Below, in pieces: positions 1-8,828 of a DNA stretch of 64,000 nucleotides. Both the position numbers and the translations under genes were made by a program. Position 1 is the first letter of the stretch, and each line of letters opens with the position of its first letter. The notes under the pieces were generated by a model, which saw nothing but the letters and a program-made list of their open reading frames with translations, searched no databases and was not told where the DNA came from. The stretch comes from Pseudochelatococcus sp050946405 (GTDB lineage: Bacteria; Pseudomonadota; Alphaproteobacteria; Rhizobiales; Beijerinckiaceae), in the NCBI RefSeq assembly GCF_050946405.1, contig NZ_JBMNUS010000004.1:62001-126000 (forward strand), written 5' to 3'.

Positions 1-1910
1 AGCAGCGAGGCTGCAATGGAAGCGGATGAATAGACCAGGCGGAAAGTCGACCCCGCAAGCTCGAAGATCGCGCCGAAGCCCAAGGCCAGCCCGATGCCGC
101 CCAGCCCGCCGATGAAGCAGACGACGATGGCCTCGATCAGGAATTGCTGCATGATGTCGCCCTGACGCGCGCCGACCGCCATGCGCACGCCGATCTCCCC
201 CACCCGCTCGGAAACCGTGACGAGCATGATGTTCATGACGCCGATGCCGCCGACCAGAAGCGAGATCAGCGCGATGGCGGATATCAGCAGCGTCAGCGTC
301 TCCGTCGTGCTGGTGATGGTCTGGCGGATGTCGTCGGTGTTGAGAATGAAGAAGTCCTTCACGCCATGGCGCGCCAGCAGGAAATCGGTGACGGCCTGCT
401 CCGCCAGCGCGGTCGGGGTGTCGTCGGCGACGCGCACCGTGATGCTGCGCAGCGTCGTATTGCCCAGAATGCGCGTCTGCACGGTGGTGTAGGGCAGATA
501 GACGGAAGGGTTCTGGCTGGAGCCGAATCCCCCCTGCTGCGGCAGCGTCACGCCGATGACGCGCGCGGGCATCTTGCCGATCAGGATCACCTGCCCCACC
601 GGGCTGCCGGAAAAACTCGCGAACAACGCCTTGCGGGTATTCTCGTCGATGACCACTTCCTGCGCCCTGGTGCGCACGCTGCCGGCGTCGAACAACTGGC
701 CCTCGGCGAGCTTCACCCCTCTGGCGTCGAAATACTGGTCGCCCACGCCGTTGACCATGGCATTGGCGGAAATCGACCCGAACCGCAGCAGGTCGCTGGT
801 CGACACCGTCGGCGTGACGGCGGCGACGTAGGATTGCATGGCGAGCGCATCGGCGTCGGCGACCACGAGCGTCGTGATCTTGCCGGACCGCGTGTCGCCG
901 AAATCCCTGCCCGCGAAGATTTCCAGCGTGTTGGTGCCCAGGCTGCTGATGTTCGCCAGCACCTGCTGCCGCGATCCGGTGCCGAGCGCGACGACGCACA
1001 CCACCGAGGCGATGCCGATGATGATGCCGAGCATGGTCAGGAACGTGCGCAGCTTGTGCGCGCTCATCGACAGGAAGGCCATGCGGAACGCTTCGCTGAA
1101 GCGATCGATTCCCGTCCGCCACCGCTTTTTCGCCTGCGGCCGGCGTTCCGCCGCATCGGCGGGGCCCGCCTCGCCCGCGTCCGCTTCCTCGTCCTGCCCG
1201 GTTCTGCGATCGGCGACGATGGCGCCGTCCTTCAGTTCGATGATCCGCTGCGCCCGCTGCGCCACGCCCATGTCGTGCGTGACGATGATCACGGTCTTGC
1301 CGGCGCGGTTCAGCTCTTGCAGGATCGCAAGCACCTCCTCGCCGCTGCGGGAATCGAGCGCGCCGGTCGGCTCGTCGGCGAGGATGACGTCGGCGCCGTT
1401 CATCAGGGCGCGGGCGATGGAGACGCGCTGCTGCTGCCCGCCGGAGAGCTGGCCCGGCCTGTGGGACAGGCGGTCCGCCATGCCGAGACGGGTGAGCAAT
1501 TCCGTCGCATGGGCCTCGCGCTCCCGCGCGCCGATACCGGCGTAGATCGCCGGCATCTCGACGTTGCCGATCGCCGTCAGCTCCGGCAGCAGGTGATAGC
1601 GCTGGAAGATGAAGCCGAAATGCTCGCGCCGCAGTTCCGCCAGTTCGTCGCTGTCGAGCGTCGACGTCTCCCGGCCGCGGATGCGGTAGCCGCCGGCGGT
1701 CGGCCTGTCGAGGCACCCCAGGATGTTCATCAGGGTCGACTTGCCGGAGCCCGACGCGCCGACGATGGCGACCATCTCGCCGGCATGGATCGTCAGGTCG
1801 ATGTCCTTGAGCACGACGAGCGTATCGTCGCCGGCCGGAAAGGCGCGGCGCAGGCGCTCGACCACGAGCAGCGGCTCGTGCGCCGGGCGGTCGTCCGTTG
1901 GCCGGTCCAT
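1..1910 (-). CDS. macB: MacB-type ABC efflux transporter (3' end off window)
   Basis: This is the inner-membrane ABC protein of a MacAB-type tripartite efflux or secretion pump, which exports macrolides, peptides or lipid-linked substrates using ATP. About 636 residues are visible and the frame stays open to the window edge, against roughly 650 for the family, so only the last residues are missing. The N-terminal ATPase has Walker A GASGSGKST (K57), signature LSGGQQQR and Walker B ILADEPTGALD. A transmembrane segment follows (TFLTMLGIIIGIASVV), then a periplasmic MacB_PCD-like region and the FtsX-like C-terminal membrane block (LLISAIALISLLVGGIGVMN). It starts 3 bases after the macA stop, so the two are co-translated, downstream of a two-component system. 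The substrate cannot be told from sequence. Confidence 0.93.
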   Translation of the reverse strand, partial: MDRPTDDRPAHEPLLVVERLRRAFPAGDDTLVVLKDIDLTIHAGEMVAIVGASGSGKSTLMNILGCLDRPTAGGYRIRGRETSTLDSDELAELRREHFGFIFQRYHLLPELTAIGNVEMPAIYAGIGAREREAHATELLTRLGMADRLSHRPGQLSGGQQQRVSIARALMNGADVILADEPTGALDSRSGEEVLAILQELNRAGKTVIIVTHDMGVAQRAQRIIELKDGAIVADRRTGQDEEADAGEAGPADAAERRPQAKKRWRTGIDRFSEAFRMAFLSMSAHKLRTFLTMLGIIIGIASVVCVVALGTGSRQQVLANISSLGTNTLEIFAGRDFGDTRSGKITTLVVADADALAMQSYVAAVTPTVSTSDLLRFGSISANAMVNGVGDQYFDARGVKLAEGQLFDAGSVRTRAQEVVIDENTRKALFASFSGSPVGQVILIGKMPARVIGVTLPQQGGFGSSQNPSVYLPYTTVQTRILGNTTLRSITVRVADDTPTALAEQAVTDFLLARHGVKDFFILNTDDIRQTITSTTETLTLLISAIALISLLVGGIGVMNIMLVTVSERVGEIGVRMAVGARQGDIMQQFLIEAIVVCFIGGLGGIGLALGFGAIFELAGSTFRLVYSSASIAASL

Positions 1911-1913
1911 CGC

Positions 1914-3158
1914 CTAGAACCCCATGGGCGACGGCGGCCCCCGGCGGGAACTGCCCGCCGCCGCGCCGGCCTGCGCCGTATACGTCCCGATCACGACGCG
2001 CTCCCCCTCCGCGAGACCGGAAAGCACCTCCGCCGTGATCTTGTTGTTGAGGCCGATCGTCACCTGCCGCGCCGCGATGCGGCCGGACGGCTCGGCCACC
2101 TGCACGGCATAAGCGCCGCCGTCCGGCGTCGCCTTCCCCAGCGCGGTGGCGGGAATCGTGAGCGCGTTTTCCGCCCGGCCCAGCACGATATGCACCTCGG
2201 CGGTCATGTAGGTGCGCAGCCGCCCTTCGGGGTTGGGAATGTCGAACACGCCGTTGTAATAGATGGCGGACGTCGAGCTGGACGAGCTCGCGGACGAACC
2301 GCCCGACGAAGTGCTGAAGCTGCTGTCGCTGGACACCGAATCGGGCGCGGGCTCTATGCGCTGCAACGTCGCGTCGTAGCGCCGGCCGGTATCCCCCAGG
2401 ATGGTGAAGTAAACCGGCTGGCCGGGCGCGACATGCACGACATCGGCCTCCGATATCTCGGCGCGCACGGTCATGGTGTCGAGCTGCCCGAGGATGACGA
2501 TGGTCGGCGCCGATTGCGCGGCGTTGACCGTCTGGCCCTCCTGCGTCACCACCGCCAGCACCGTGCCGTCGATCGGCGCGGTGATGCGGGTGTAGCCGAG
2601 ATTGGCTCTCGCCGTTTCCACGGATACCTCCGACTGGATGATCTGCGCGTCCAGCGCCTCGATCTGGGCGCGCGTGACGGCGACTTCCGCGTCGGCGCTG
2701 TCGAGTTCGGCCTGCGATACCGCGCGCTGGGCCGCCATCCTGCGCTGGCGCTCCAGCGTGATCTCGGCGAGCCTGAGGCTCGCTGCCTTCTCGGCACGCT
2801 GGGCGCGCACGCCGGCCAGCGCCGCCTGCGCGGTGCGCAAGGCGTTCTCCTGCGTCACCGAATCGATTTCGGCGATGAGGTCGCCCGCCTTCACCTGATG
2901 TCCGGGCTCGACCTTGAGCGCCGTCACCCGGCCTGAGACCTGCGCGCCCACGGCGACGAGCCGCACGGGCTTGAGGATGCCGGTGGCGAGCACCGTCACC
3001 TCGACATTGCCGCGCGTCACCGGCGCCGTCATCACGCTGGCCGCCTGCGAGGTCGTCCGGTCGCGCTCCCGCACCAGATATGCCGCCCCGAGGCCGGCAG
3101 CCGCAACGAAAAGCAGCAGCACCCTGACGACAACCCGTCGCCGCCTTCCATTACTCAT
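1914..3158 (-). CDS. macA: MacA-like periplasmic adaptor (membrane fusion protein)
   Basis: This periplasmic adaptor links the MacB ATPase to an outer-membrane channel. The 414-residue protein has an N-terminal membrane anchor (about residues 9-28), a biotinyl-lipoyl-like half (TGILKPVRLVAVGAQVSG), a coiled-coil hairpin at about residues 95-185 (AQAALAGVRAQRAEKA and following), the second lipoyl half (ITAPIDGTVLAVV) and beta-barrel domains. An odd serine-rich stretch lies at about residues 275-295 (SSDSSFSTSSGGSSASSSSS), probably a flexible linker. The start overlaps the histidine-kinase stop by 4 bases and macB starts 3 bases after its stop. No outer-membrane factor gene is visible. Confidence 0.92.
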   Translation of the reverse strand: MSNGRRRRVVVRVLLLFVAAAGLGAAYLVRERDRTTSQAASVMTAPVTRGNVEVTVLATGILKPVRLVAVGAQVSGRVTALKVEPGHQVKAGDLIAEIDSVTQENALRTAQAALAGVRAQRAEKAASLRLAEITLERQRRMAAQRAVSQAELDSADAEVAVTRAQIEALDAQIIQSEVSVETARANLGYTRITAPIDGTVLAVVTQEGQTVNAAQSAPTIVILGQLDTMTVRAEISEADVVHVAPGQPVYFTILGDTGRRYDATLQRIEPAPDSVSSDSSFSTSSGGSSASSSSSTSAIYYNGVFDIPNPEGRLRTYMTAEVHIVLGRAENALTIPATALGKATPDGGAYAVQVAEPSGRIAARQVTIGLNNKITAEVLSGLAEGERVVIGTYTAQAGAAAGSSRRGPPSPMGF

Positions 3159-4513
3159 GAATGCCCCGATACGGATGAATGCGCCGGTATTTGCGGCAGG
3201 TCGATACGCGCCACGAGTCCATGCGGAACATTGTCATGCAACGACAGCCGCCCGCCTTGCGCCCGCACAAGCGAACGCGCGATCGCAAGCCCCAGCCCGA
3301 AGCCCTGCCCCGAGCGAACCGGGCGTTCGTCCTCCAGACGCACGAAGGGCTTCAGCGCGGCCTCGCGGCGCTCGGGCGGAATGCCCGGTCCGTCGTCCTC
3401 CACCGTCAGGACGATGCCGCCGTTGTCGCCGTAGCGCAGACGCACCACCACGGTCCGCGCATGGCGCACGGCATTGCCGACAAGGTTGGTCAGCACGCGA
3501 TGCATGTCGTCGAGCCGGCCCAGGCACACCAGACGGTCGGGGCCGATGTAGCTGACGCCGTGGCCAAGCTCGGCGAATTCGTCCGTCACCGTCTGCGTGA
3601 GACTCGCGATATCGATGGTGGAAAGCGCGACCCCGGTTCGCTCGTCGCGGATGAGCGACAGCGCCGATCCCAGCATGGCGTTGATCTGGTCGAGATCCCG
3701 CTCCATCTGCGTGCGGGCGGCTTCGTCCTCGATGAACTCCGTGCGCAGCCGCAGGCGGGTGATGGGCGTCCTGAGATCGTGGCTGACGGCGAGCAGCATC
3801 TGGGTGCGCTCGTCGATAAGCTCCTTGATGCGGTCGCGCATGCGGTTGAAGGCCCGCGCCGCGCTGCGGATCTCCTCCGGCCCCTGCTCCAGAAGCGGCT
3901 CGTGCTCGCGGTTGACGTCGAAGTTCTCCGCCGCCTCCGCGAACCGCCGCAGCGGCGCGGTGATGGCCGTCACAGCCCAGAATGTCAGCAGCACGAGAAC
4001 CGGCGCAAGGAACCCTAGCATCACCATCAGCCGGACGCCGGCGGGCGGGCCGGGCGGCATCTCCGGTATGCCGGACGCGATCAGGACCATGCCGTTGGCG
4101 AGGCGCAGGGCGATATCGCCCGCGCCGGTTCCAGACAGATCCCGGCGATGATAGACCGCGACATCCTCACCGAAGCGCCGGCCGAACCTCGCCACGGCCG
4201 GATGATCGGGCGGCAGGGGAACCGTCGCCCATGCGGGCAGTTGCGCGGACACGCCGAGCCACGGATAACGCCCCGCCAGAGACGCCGTAACCGCGCCGAG
4301 CGTCGGCCCCGCGGCGATATCGTCCACCATGCCGACGATGGCGGCAAGCTCCGCGTCGCGGCGTTCGAACTCACGCTCCTGCGGCAGCGGCCGCAAGACA
4401 AGGAACACCGTCGAGATCAGAATTTGCGACAGCACGACCGCGGCGATGCTGAGCAGCGCGATCTGCCCCGCGATGCGGCGCGGGTGAATCACCGTTGCGA
4501 GATCGGAAATCAT
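3155..4513 (-). CDS. Sensor histidine kinase (EnvZ/CpxA-like)
   Basis: This inner-membrane sensor kinase autophosphorylates on histidine and passes phosphate to the adjacent response regulator. In 452 residues it shows TM1 (about 15-40), a periplasmic sensor of about 115 residues, TM2 (about 160-185), a HAMP linker, HisKA with LLAVSHDLRTP (H245), and an HATPase_c domain with N box NLVGNAVRHA, G1 box VEDDGPGIP and G2 box GFGLGLAI. It overlaps the regulator by 4 bases upstream and macA by 4 bases downstream, so sensor, regulator and pump form one operon. This suggests the pump responds to an envelope signal, possibly its own substrate. The signal is unknown. Confidence 0.93.
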   Translation of the reverse strand: MISDLATVIHPRRIAGQIALLSIAAVVLSQILISTVFLVLRPLPQEREFERRDAELAAIVGMVDDIAAGPTLGAVTASLAGRYPWLGVSAQLPAWATVPLPPDHPAVARFGRRFGEDVAVYHRRDLSGTGAGDIALRLANGMVLIASGIPEMPPGPPAGVRLMVMLGFLAPVLVLLTFWAVTAITAPLRRFAEAAENFDVNREHEPLLEQGPEEIRSAARAFNRMRDRIKELIDERTQMLLAVSHDLRTPITRLRLRTEFIEDEAARTQMERDLDQINAMLGSALSLIRDERTGVALSTIDIASLTQTVTDEFAELGHGVSYIGPDRLVCLGRLDDMHRVLTNLVGNAVRHARTVVVRLRYGDNGGIVLTVEDDGPGIPPERREAALKPFVRLEDERPVRSGQGFGLGLAIARSLVRAQGGRLSLHDNVPHGLVARIDLPQIPAHSSVSGHS

Positions 4514-5226
4514 TGCCGCTCCACCTTGACCGCGAACATGTAGCCGCTGTTGCGCACCGTCCTGATGAAGCGGGGATCCCGCGGATCGCGTTCGAGCTTC
4601 TGCCGCAGGCGGCTGACCAGAATGTCGATGCTGCGGTCGAAGGGGCCGGGCTCCCTTCCGCGCGTGAGATCGAGCAATTGCTCGCGCGTCAGCACGCGCT
4701 GCGAACGGGTGCAGAAAGCCATCAGCAGATCGAACTCCGCCCCGGTGAGGGAGACGCGCGCGCCGTCCGGGTCAACGAGATGGCGCTGGCGCGCATCCAC
4801 CACCCAGCCCTCGAACGTGTGCAGCGGCACGTCGTCTTCCACTTCTCCGCCGTCCTGCGCAGCCCGCCGGAGGATGGCGCGGATGCGCGCCATGAGCTCG
4901 CGCGGATTGAACGGCTTGGCAAGATAATCGTCCGCGCCCATCTCGAGACCGACGATGCGGTCTATCTCCTCGCCCCGCGCCGTCAGCATCAGCACCGGAA
5001 TGGTGGAGCTTGACCGCAACCGGCGGCAGATACTGAGGCCGTCCTCGCCCGGCAGCATGAGATCGAGGACGATGAGCTCGATGCGGGCGTCGGCGAGGAT
5101 GCGATCCATCGCCCGCCCGTTCGCCGCGACGGAGGTCCTGAATCCGTTATTGTCCAGATAGCGGGCAACGAGTGCACTGATATCCGGGTCATCCTCGACG
5201 ATCAGGATATGCGGCGCATCGCCCAT
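4510..5226 (-). CDS. OmpR-family response regulator
   Basis: This is a DNA-binding response regulator with an N-terminal receiver domain (acidic pair in VEDDPD, phospho-acceptor D55 in LIVLDLMLPGEDG, switch lysine in AKPFNPREL) and an OmpR/PhoB winged helix at the C-terminus (RSIDILVSRLRQKLE, VRNSGYMF). I chose the ATG at 5226 (238 aa); longer starts at 5247 (ATG) and 5265 (GTG) add a tail outside the receiver fold. It is the first gene of the operon with the kinase, macA and macB, so autoregulation is likely. A 9-base inverted repeat in the promoter gap (5301-5352) is a candidate binding site. Confidence 0.93.
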   Translation of the reverse strand: MGDAPHILIVEDDPDISALVARYLDNNGFRTSVAANGRAMDRILADARIELIVLDLMLPGEDGLSICRRLRSSSTIPVLMLTARGEEIDRIVGLEMGADDYLAKPFNPRELMARIRAILRRAAQDGGEVEDDVPLHTFEGWVVDARQRHLVDPDGARVSLTGAEFDLLMAFCTRSQRVLTREQLLDLTRGREPGPFDRSIDILVSRLRQKLERDPRDPRFIRTVRNSGYMFAVKVERQ

Positions 5227-5300
5227 GTTCCCAGCCACCCCTCGCATGCCGGTGTTCGATGGCACCAGTTAACGCATGATCCTGGCTGAAGAAATCGGAA

Positions 5301-5352
5301 TTTTGTATCGGATTGTTTCTGCGCCGCCGGTGGAAACCGGCATGATACAAAA
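5301..5352. promoter_or_regulatory. Spaced inverted repeat in divergent promoter region
   Basis: Perfect 9-base arms TTTTGTATC (5301-5309) and GATACAAAA (5344-5352) lie 43 bases apart, about four helical turns, between the response-regulator operon and the divergent SGNH hydrolase gene. Placement and symmetry suggest an operator, most simply for the adjacent OmpR-type regulator. This is inference from sequence alone. Confidence 0.45.
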
Positions 5353-5419
5353 CGCCTCAAAGCCGGAATAACCGGGAAACAAACGTCGGCGATGGTGCTG
5401 CCTCACGAAGGAGGCCCCT

Positions 5420-6172
5420 ATGCACGCCCGCTCTCCATTTCCGGCATGGTTCCGGTGGCCGCTGATCGCGCCGCGCGGCCTGCCGCCCTATGGCCGGATA
5501 ACGAAAACGCTGATCGGCGTGGGAATACTGGCCATGATCGCCATCGTTCCCGTTTCCGCATTCATGATGACGGAAGCCGCCGGGCCGCATGACGGTTACG
5601 CGCTCGTGCGGCTGCGGACGGTGGAGGCGCAGGCCGAACAGATCGAGGGCGACTACATCCTGCTCGCGGGGGATTCGCACACGGAGCGGCTCCTTCTGCC
5701 CGCGCTTTGCGGATTGCCGACCCTCAACGCCGGCCTCTCCGGCGCGACGCTCGCCGACATGGCGCCCTTTCTCTCCGCCGCGAAGATCAGGCCGCCGAAA
5801 CTGACGCTGCTGATCGCCGGCACCAACGACGCCAACCTCAAGCGCAAGCCGGATACGGACGCGGCGCGCGCCGGCTTCCGGGAAAACCTCGACACCCTGC
5901 TCTCGATCCTGCACTGGAAATCGACGCGCGTCGTCGTATCGCAGGTGCCCCCGTTGCGGGAGCCGGGAGCGACGGGCTTCTCGCCGGCGGCCGTCCGGGC
6001 ATTCGACGCCATCGTCGGCGAGACCTGCGACAGCGGAAAATGCCGCCGCGTCGTGCTGTTCCCGCCCGCAGACGGTCTTTCCCCGCGCGAGCCGCTTCAC
6101 GCGCCGGACGGCATTCACCTCAACCGGCTCGCCGACAGGATATTGGCCCGCTCCGACGAAATCTGCGGCTGA
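5420..6172 (+). CDS. SGNH/GDSL-family hydrolase, membrane-anchored
   Basis: This 250-residue protein belongs to the SGNH hydrolase superfamily of esterases and deacylases acting on lipids or acyl-modified glycans. Block I is LLAGDSHTE with nucleophile S86, block III is IAGTNDAN, and block V is APDGIHLN with the D230/H233 pair. One membrane segment at about residues 30-50 makes it a probable inner-membrane protein with a periplasmic catalytic domain. The ATG follows a strong AAGGAGG at 5408-5414. It is divergent from the efflux regulator. Substrate unknown. Confidence 0.85.
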   Translation: MHARSPFPAWFRWPLIAPRGLPPYGRITKTLIGVGILAMIAIVPVSAFMMTEAAGPHDGYALVRLRTVEAQAEQIEGDYILLAGDSHTERLLLPALCGLPTLNAGLSGATLADMAPFLSAAKIRPPKLTLLIAGTNDANLKRKPDTDAARAGFRENLDTLLSILHWKSTRVVVSQVPPLREPGATGFSPAAVRAFDAIVGETCDSGKCRRVVLFPPADGLSPREPLHAPDGIHLNRLADRILARSDEICG

Positions 6173-6207
6173 AGGGTTTCTCCATCTCGTTGGAACGTGG
6201 AAACCCT
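6173..6207 (+). terminator. Hairpin after SGNH hydrolase gene
   Basis: An inverted repeat with arms AGGGTTT (6173-6179) and AAACCCT (6201-6207) begins at the stop codon of the SGNH gene. Only a weak T-rich run follows, so it may be a terminator or one of the short palindromic elements seen elsewhere in the window. Confidence 0.4.
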
Positions 6208-6301
6208 CCGTCTTCCTGATTTTACGCGTTTTCTTCACGCAGACCGGCATCCGCGTTGCTTGAAAACACTTTCCGAGCTCGACTGAAGGACGAAACATTC
6301 G

Positions 6302-7012
6302 ATGGATTTGCAATCGACACGCTGGAAAAATATCGGATTGCGGATAGGCGGAAGCTCCGGCGCGCGGATCGGCGCCGTGGCGGCCGCGGCTTGCCTCATC
6401 TACGCGCTCGGCCATCTGGAACCCGGCATGTCCGAGCGGGAGCGGCTCGACAACGAGATGCTCGCCCTCGCCGCCACCGACGCGCCATGGACAGGCCGCC
6501 ACCGCGGCGATCTCATCATCGAATTCGAGGAGCATCCCGCAACACCCGCTGCAAAGCCCGCCGTCGCGACGCAAGCGCCGGACAGACAGGCCAGCCCCGC
6601 AGCCTGCATCACGGGACAGGCCGGCTGCAACACGCAAGGGACCGGCAGCCATGACGGCGAAGCGGCGTTACAGGCCGGCAGGCTCCCGCCCGCTCCGCCG
6701 CTTCCGCCGCGCCGGCCCGTCTTGTCCACCGCATCGGCAGCCTTCTCGGGGCCGCCGGCCTCACAGCCCGTTCCCCGGCCGGCGCTGACGATCGCGGCGC
6801 CACCCGCCCGCCTCGCCGCAGCGCCCCTGAACCTGTGCAGCGTGGATTGCGACGGACGGGTGGCGCATGCCCCGCAGGAAGATCGGCCGTCCTATTCCGG
6901 CAAGGTGATGAACGCCGGCCGCACGATATTGGCATGGGCTGCGGATGCATCCGTCACGGTGCTCGACAGCGGAAAACGGGCCATCGACAGCGCCGTCGAC
7001 GTATTGCGATAA
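6302..7012 (+). CDS. Hypothetical single-pass membrane protein, Pro/Ala-rich
   Basis: This 236-residue protein matches no family I recognise. A hydrophobic segment at about residues 24-40 (IGAVAAAACLIYALGHL) suggests a signal anchor. Residues of about 75-165 are rich in Pro and Ala and look disordered. A C-terminal block of about 55 residues with two close cysteines (LCSVDCDG) ends in an amphipathic stretch (LDSGKRAIDSAVDVLR). The gene lies 129 bases after the SGNH gene on the same strand, with a plausible AAGGAC upstream of the ATG. GC and codon use match the neighbours, so it is probably real, but no function is offered. Confidence 0.6.
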   Translation: MDLQSTRWKNIGLRIGGSSGARIGAVAAAACLIYALGHLEPGMSERERLDNEMLALAATDAPWTGRHRGDLIIEFEEHPATPAAKPAVATQAPDRQASPAACITGQAGCNTQGTGSHDGEAALQAGRLPPAPPLPPRRPVLSTASAAFSGPPASQPVPRPALTIAAPPARLAAAPLNLCSVDCDGRVAHAPQEDRPSYSGKVMNAGRTILAWAADASVTVLDSGKRAIDSAVDVLR

Positions 7013-7127
7013 AGCATCGACCCGAACGGCACGGGCATTTTGCTTCACGGCCCTTCGGGTCGAAAAAAGATGCTCATACGATAGAGCGTTTTTGCATCTC
7101 GGTGAAACGTGAAAAATCTCCGCATCA

Positions 7128-8144
7128 CTACGGAGCGGACGCATCGGCCTGAGACCGCGCCCCGAAACGGCGGCGATAGCTGCTGGGCGTCAGTCCGGTG
7201 AGTTTGAGAAAAAGCTTTCGAAACGAAGCCGGGTCGCCGTAGCCGACATCCCATCCGATCCGCTCGACTGTCGCGTTCGTGCTCTCCAGCAGTTCGCGCG
7301 CGCGGTCGATGCGCAGATGCTGGCAGTATTCCACCGGCCGCAAGCCGGTCGCCGCCGAGAAGCGGCGCAGGAATGTCCGCTCTTCCAGGCCCGCCTGCAT
7401 TGCCATCGCGCCGACGCTGAAAGCCCGCTCGTCCTGTATGTCGAGCCAGCGCTGAACCTTCAGGACGGCTGCGTCGCCGTGATCGCGGCGGGGCGAGAAG
7501 GCGGTATAGTAGCGCTGCTCCCGGCCCGGCGGATCGATCACCAGAAAACGCGCGGTCTCGACCATCGCGGCCCTGTTCAGATAGCGGCCGAGCAGGTGAA
7601 GCCCGAGATCGGTCCAGGCCATGAGCCCGCCGGCGGTGACGATATCGCCGTCGTCGATCAGCAGCTTCTCCGTATCCACCCTCACGCGCGGGAAGCGCGC
7701 GGCAAAAGACTCCGAGCAGGTCCAGTGGGTCGTCGCCGGTCGCCCGTCCAGCAGTCCGGTTTCGGCGAGCAGAAACCCGCCCGCGCAGACGGAAGCCAGC
7801 GTCGCCCCGGCCGCGTGGCGTCGCCGCAGCCAGCCGGCAAGAGCCGGCACCGCCTCTCCCGAAGGCGGATCGCCGAGACTGGGCGGCAGGATGACGACAT
7901 CCGGCCGCTCGTCGGCCTCCTCCGCCCGTTCCCGCGCGGCGGTGTCGAACGATACGGCCATACGGCCGGTTTCCGCGATCGGCCCGACATGGCTCACGCG
8001 CAGCCGTGGCGGCATGCCCCCGGCCCGGTTGCGCGCCAGACGATCCGCCACGGCGAACAGATCGGTCAGGCCGAGCACGGCGGACATCTGCGCGTGAGGA
8101 TAGATCAGGATCGCCACATGCCAGGGGCGGCAAGGGTCCGTCAT
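7128..8144 (-). CDS. GlxA-family transcriptional regulator (DJ-1/PfpI + AraC HTH)
   Basis: This regulator fuses an N-terminal DJ-1/PfpI-like (class I amidotransferase) domain, with the nucleophile-elbow-like SVCAGGFLLAE, to a C-terminal AraC/XylS double helix-turn-helix (GLEERTFLRRFSAATGLRP and VGYGDPASFRKLFLKLTGL). The family controls catabolism of small nitrogenous or amide compounds. It is divergent from a cysteine hydrolase and probably controls it. I chose the ATG at 8144 (338 aa); an ATG at 8165 is also possible. Both candidate starts sit inside a 21-base-period direct repeat (8140-8179) that may be its own operator. Confidence 0.88.
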   Translation of the reverse strand: MTDPCRPWHVAILIYPHAQMSAVLGLTDLFAVADRLARNRAGGMPPRLRVSHVGPIAETGRMAVSFDTAARERAEEADERPDVVILPPSLGDPPSGEAVPALAGWLRRRHAAGATLASVCAGGFLLAETGLLDGRPATTHWTCSESFAARFPRVRVDTEKLLIDDGDIVTAGGLMAWTDLGLHLLGRYLNRAAMVETARFLVIDPPGREQRYYTAFSPRRDHGDAAVLKVQRWLDIQDERAFSVGAMAMQAGLEERTFLRRFSAATGLRPVEYCQHLRIDRARELLESTNATVERIGWDVGYGDPASFRKLFLKLTGLTPSSYRRRFGARSQADASAP

Positions 8145-8179
8145 TTGTCGAAAACGCCCCGTCATTTGTCAAAATCGCC
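8140..8179. promoter_or_regulatory. Tandem direct repeats, 21-base spacing (candidate AraC-type operator)
   Basis: Two near-identical 19-base copies, starting GTCATTTGTC and ending CGCC, lie at 8140-8158 and 8161-8179 in the gap between the GlxA-type regulator and the divergent hydrolase. AraC-family proteins typically bind direct half-sites about 21 bp apart, so this is a good operator candidate for the adjacent regulator. Confidence 0.5.
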
Positions 8180-8260
8180 AATGTTCACACTGCCACAGCC
8201 GCCTTATGCCTTCAATCGTTGCAGAACGCGCCGCGCGGCGCGCACGACAAGGAGGGAAGA

Positions 8261-8818
8261 ATGACGAAGCGTGCGCTGATCATCATCGATTTGCAAAACG
8301 ACTATTATTCCGGCGGCCGTTTTCCGCTGGTGAACATCGACGCCGCCACCGCCAACGCGGCGCGCGTGCTGGACGCGGCGCGCGCCGGCGGCGATCTCGT
8401 CGTGCATGTCCGCCATGAATTCGCGAGAGACGACGCGCCCTTCTTCGCCCCCGGCACCGAAGGCGCGGCGATCAACGGCGCCGTGGCGCCCCGCGACGGC
8501 GAGACCGTCGTGCTCAAGAACGCCGTCAACGCCTTCCTGAACACCGACCTGAAGGACGTGCTCGACAGCAACGGCGTGGCCGACGTGACGATCGTCGGCG
8601 CCATGAGCCACATGTGCGTCGACGCCGCCACGCGCGCGTCGTCCGATTACGGCTATCGCACCACGGTCGTCCACGACGCCGTTGCTACGCGGGATCTCGA
8701 CTTCAACGGCACGACCGTTCCGGCCGCGCAGGTTCACGACGCCGCCATGGCGGCGCTGGCTTTCGCCTATGCCGCCGTGCTGTCGACCGACGCCTATCTC
8801 GGCGCGCCGGCCGCCTGA
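8261..8818 (+). CDS. Isochorismatase-like cysteine hydrolase
   Basis: This 185-residue cytosolic hydrolase belongs to the isochorismatase-like (nicotinamidase/biuret hydrolase) superfamily. The triad is visible as D10 (LIIIDLQND), K86 (VVLKNAVNAF) and C119 (GAMSHMCVDAA). The ATG at 8261 follows an excellent AAGGAGG at 8249-8255; the frame is open further upstream but without a comparable site. The substrate is probably an amide or N-carbamoyl compound, judging from the divergent GlxA-type regulator, but this is inference. Confidence 0.9.
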   Translation: MTKRALIIIDLQNDYYSGGRFPLVNIDAATANAARVLDAARAGGDLVVHVRHEFARDDAPFFAPGTEGAAINGAVAPRDGETVVLKNAVNAFLNTDLKDVLDSNGVADVTIVGAMSHMCVDAATRASSDYGYRTTVVHDAVATRDLDFNGTTVPAAQVHDAAMAALAFAYAAVLSTDAYLGAPAA

Positions 8819-8828
8819 TGACGGCCGG

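Noticed and set aside
144..2936. 930-residue plus-strand frame opposite macB/macA
   Set aside because: It is the antisense shadow of two clear genes; its composition (His, Arg, Asp, Ala rich) has no domain pattern.
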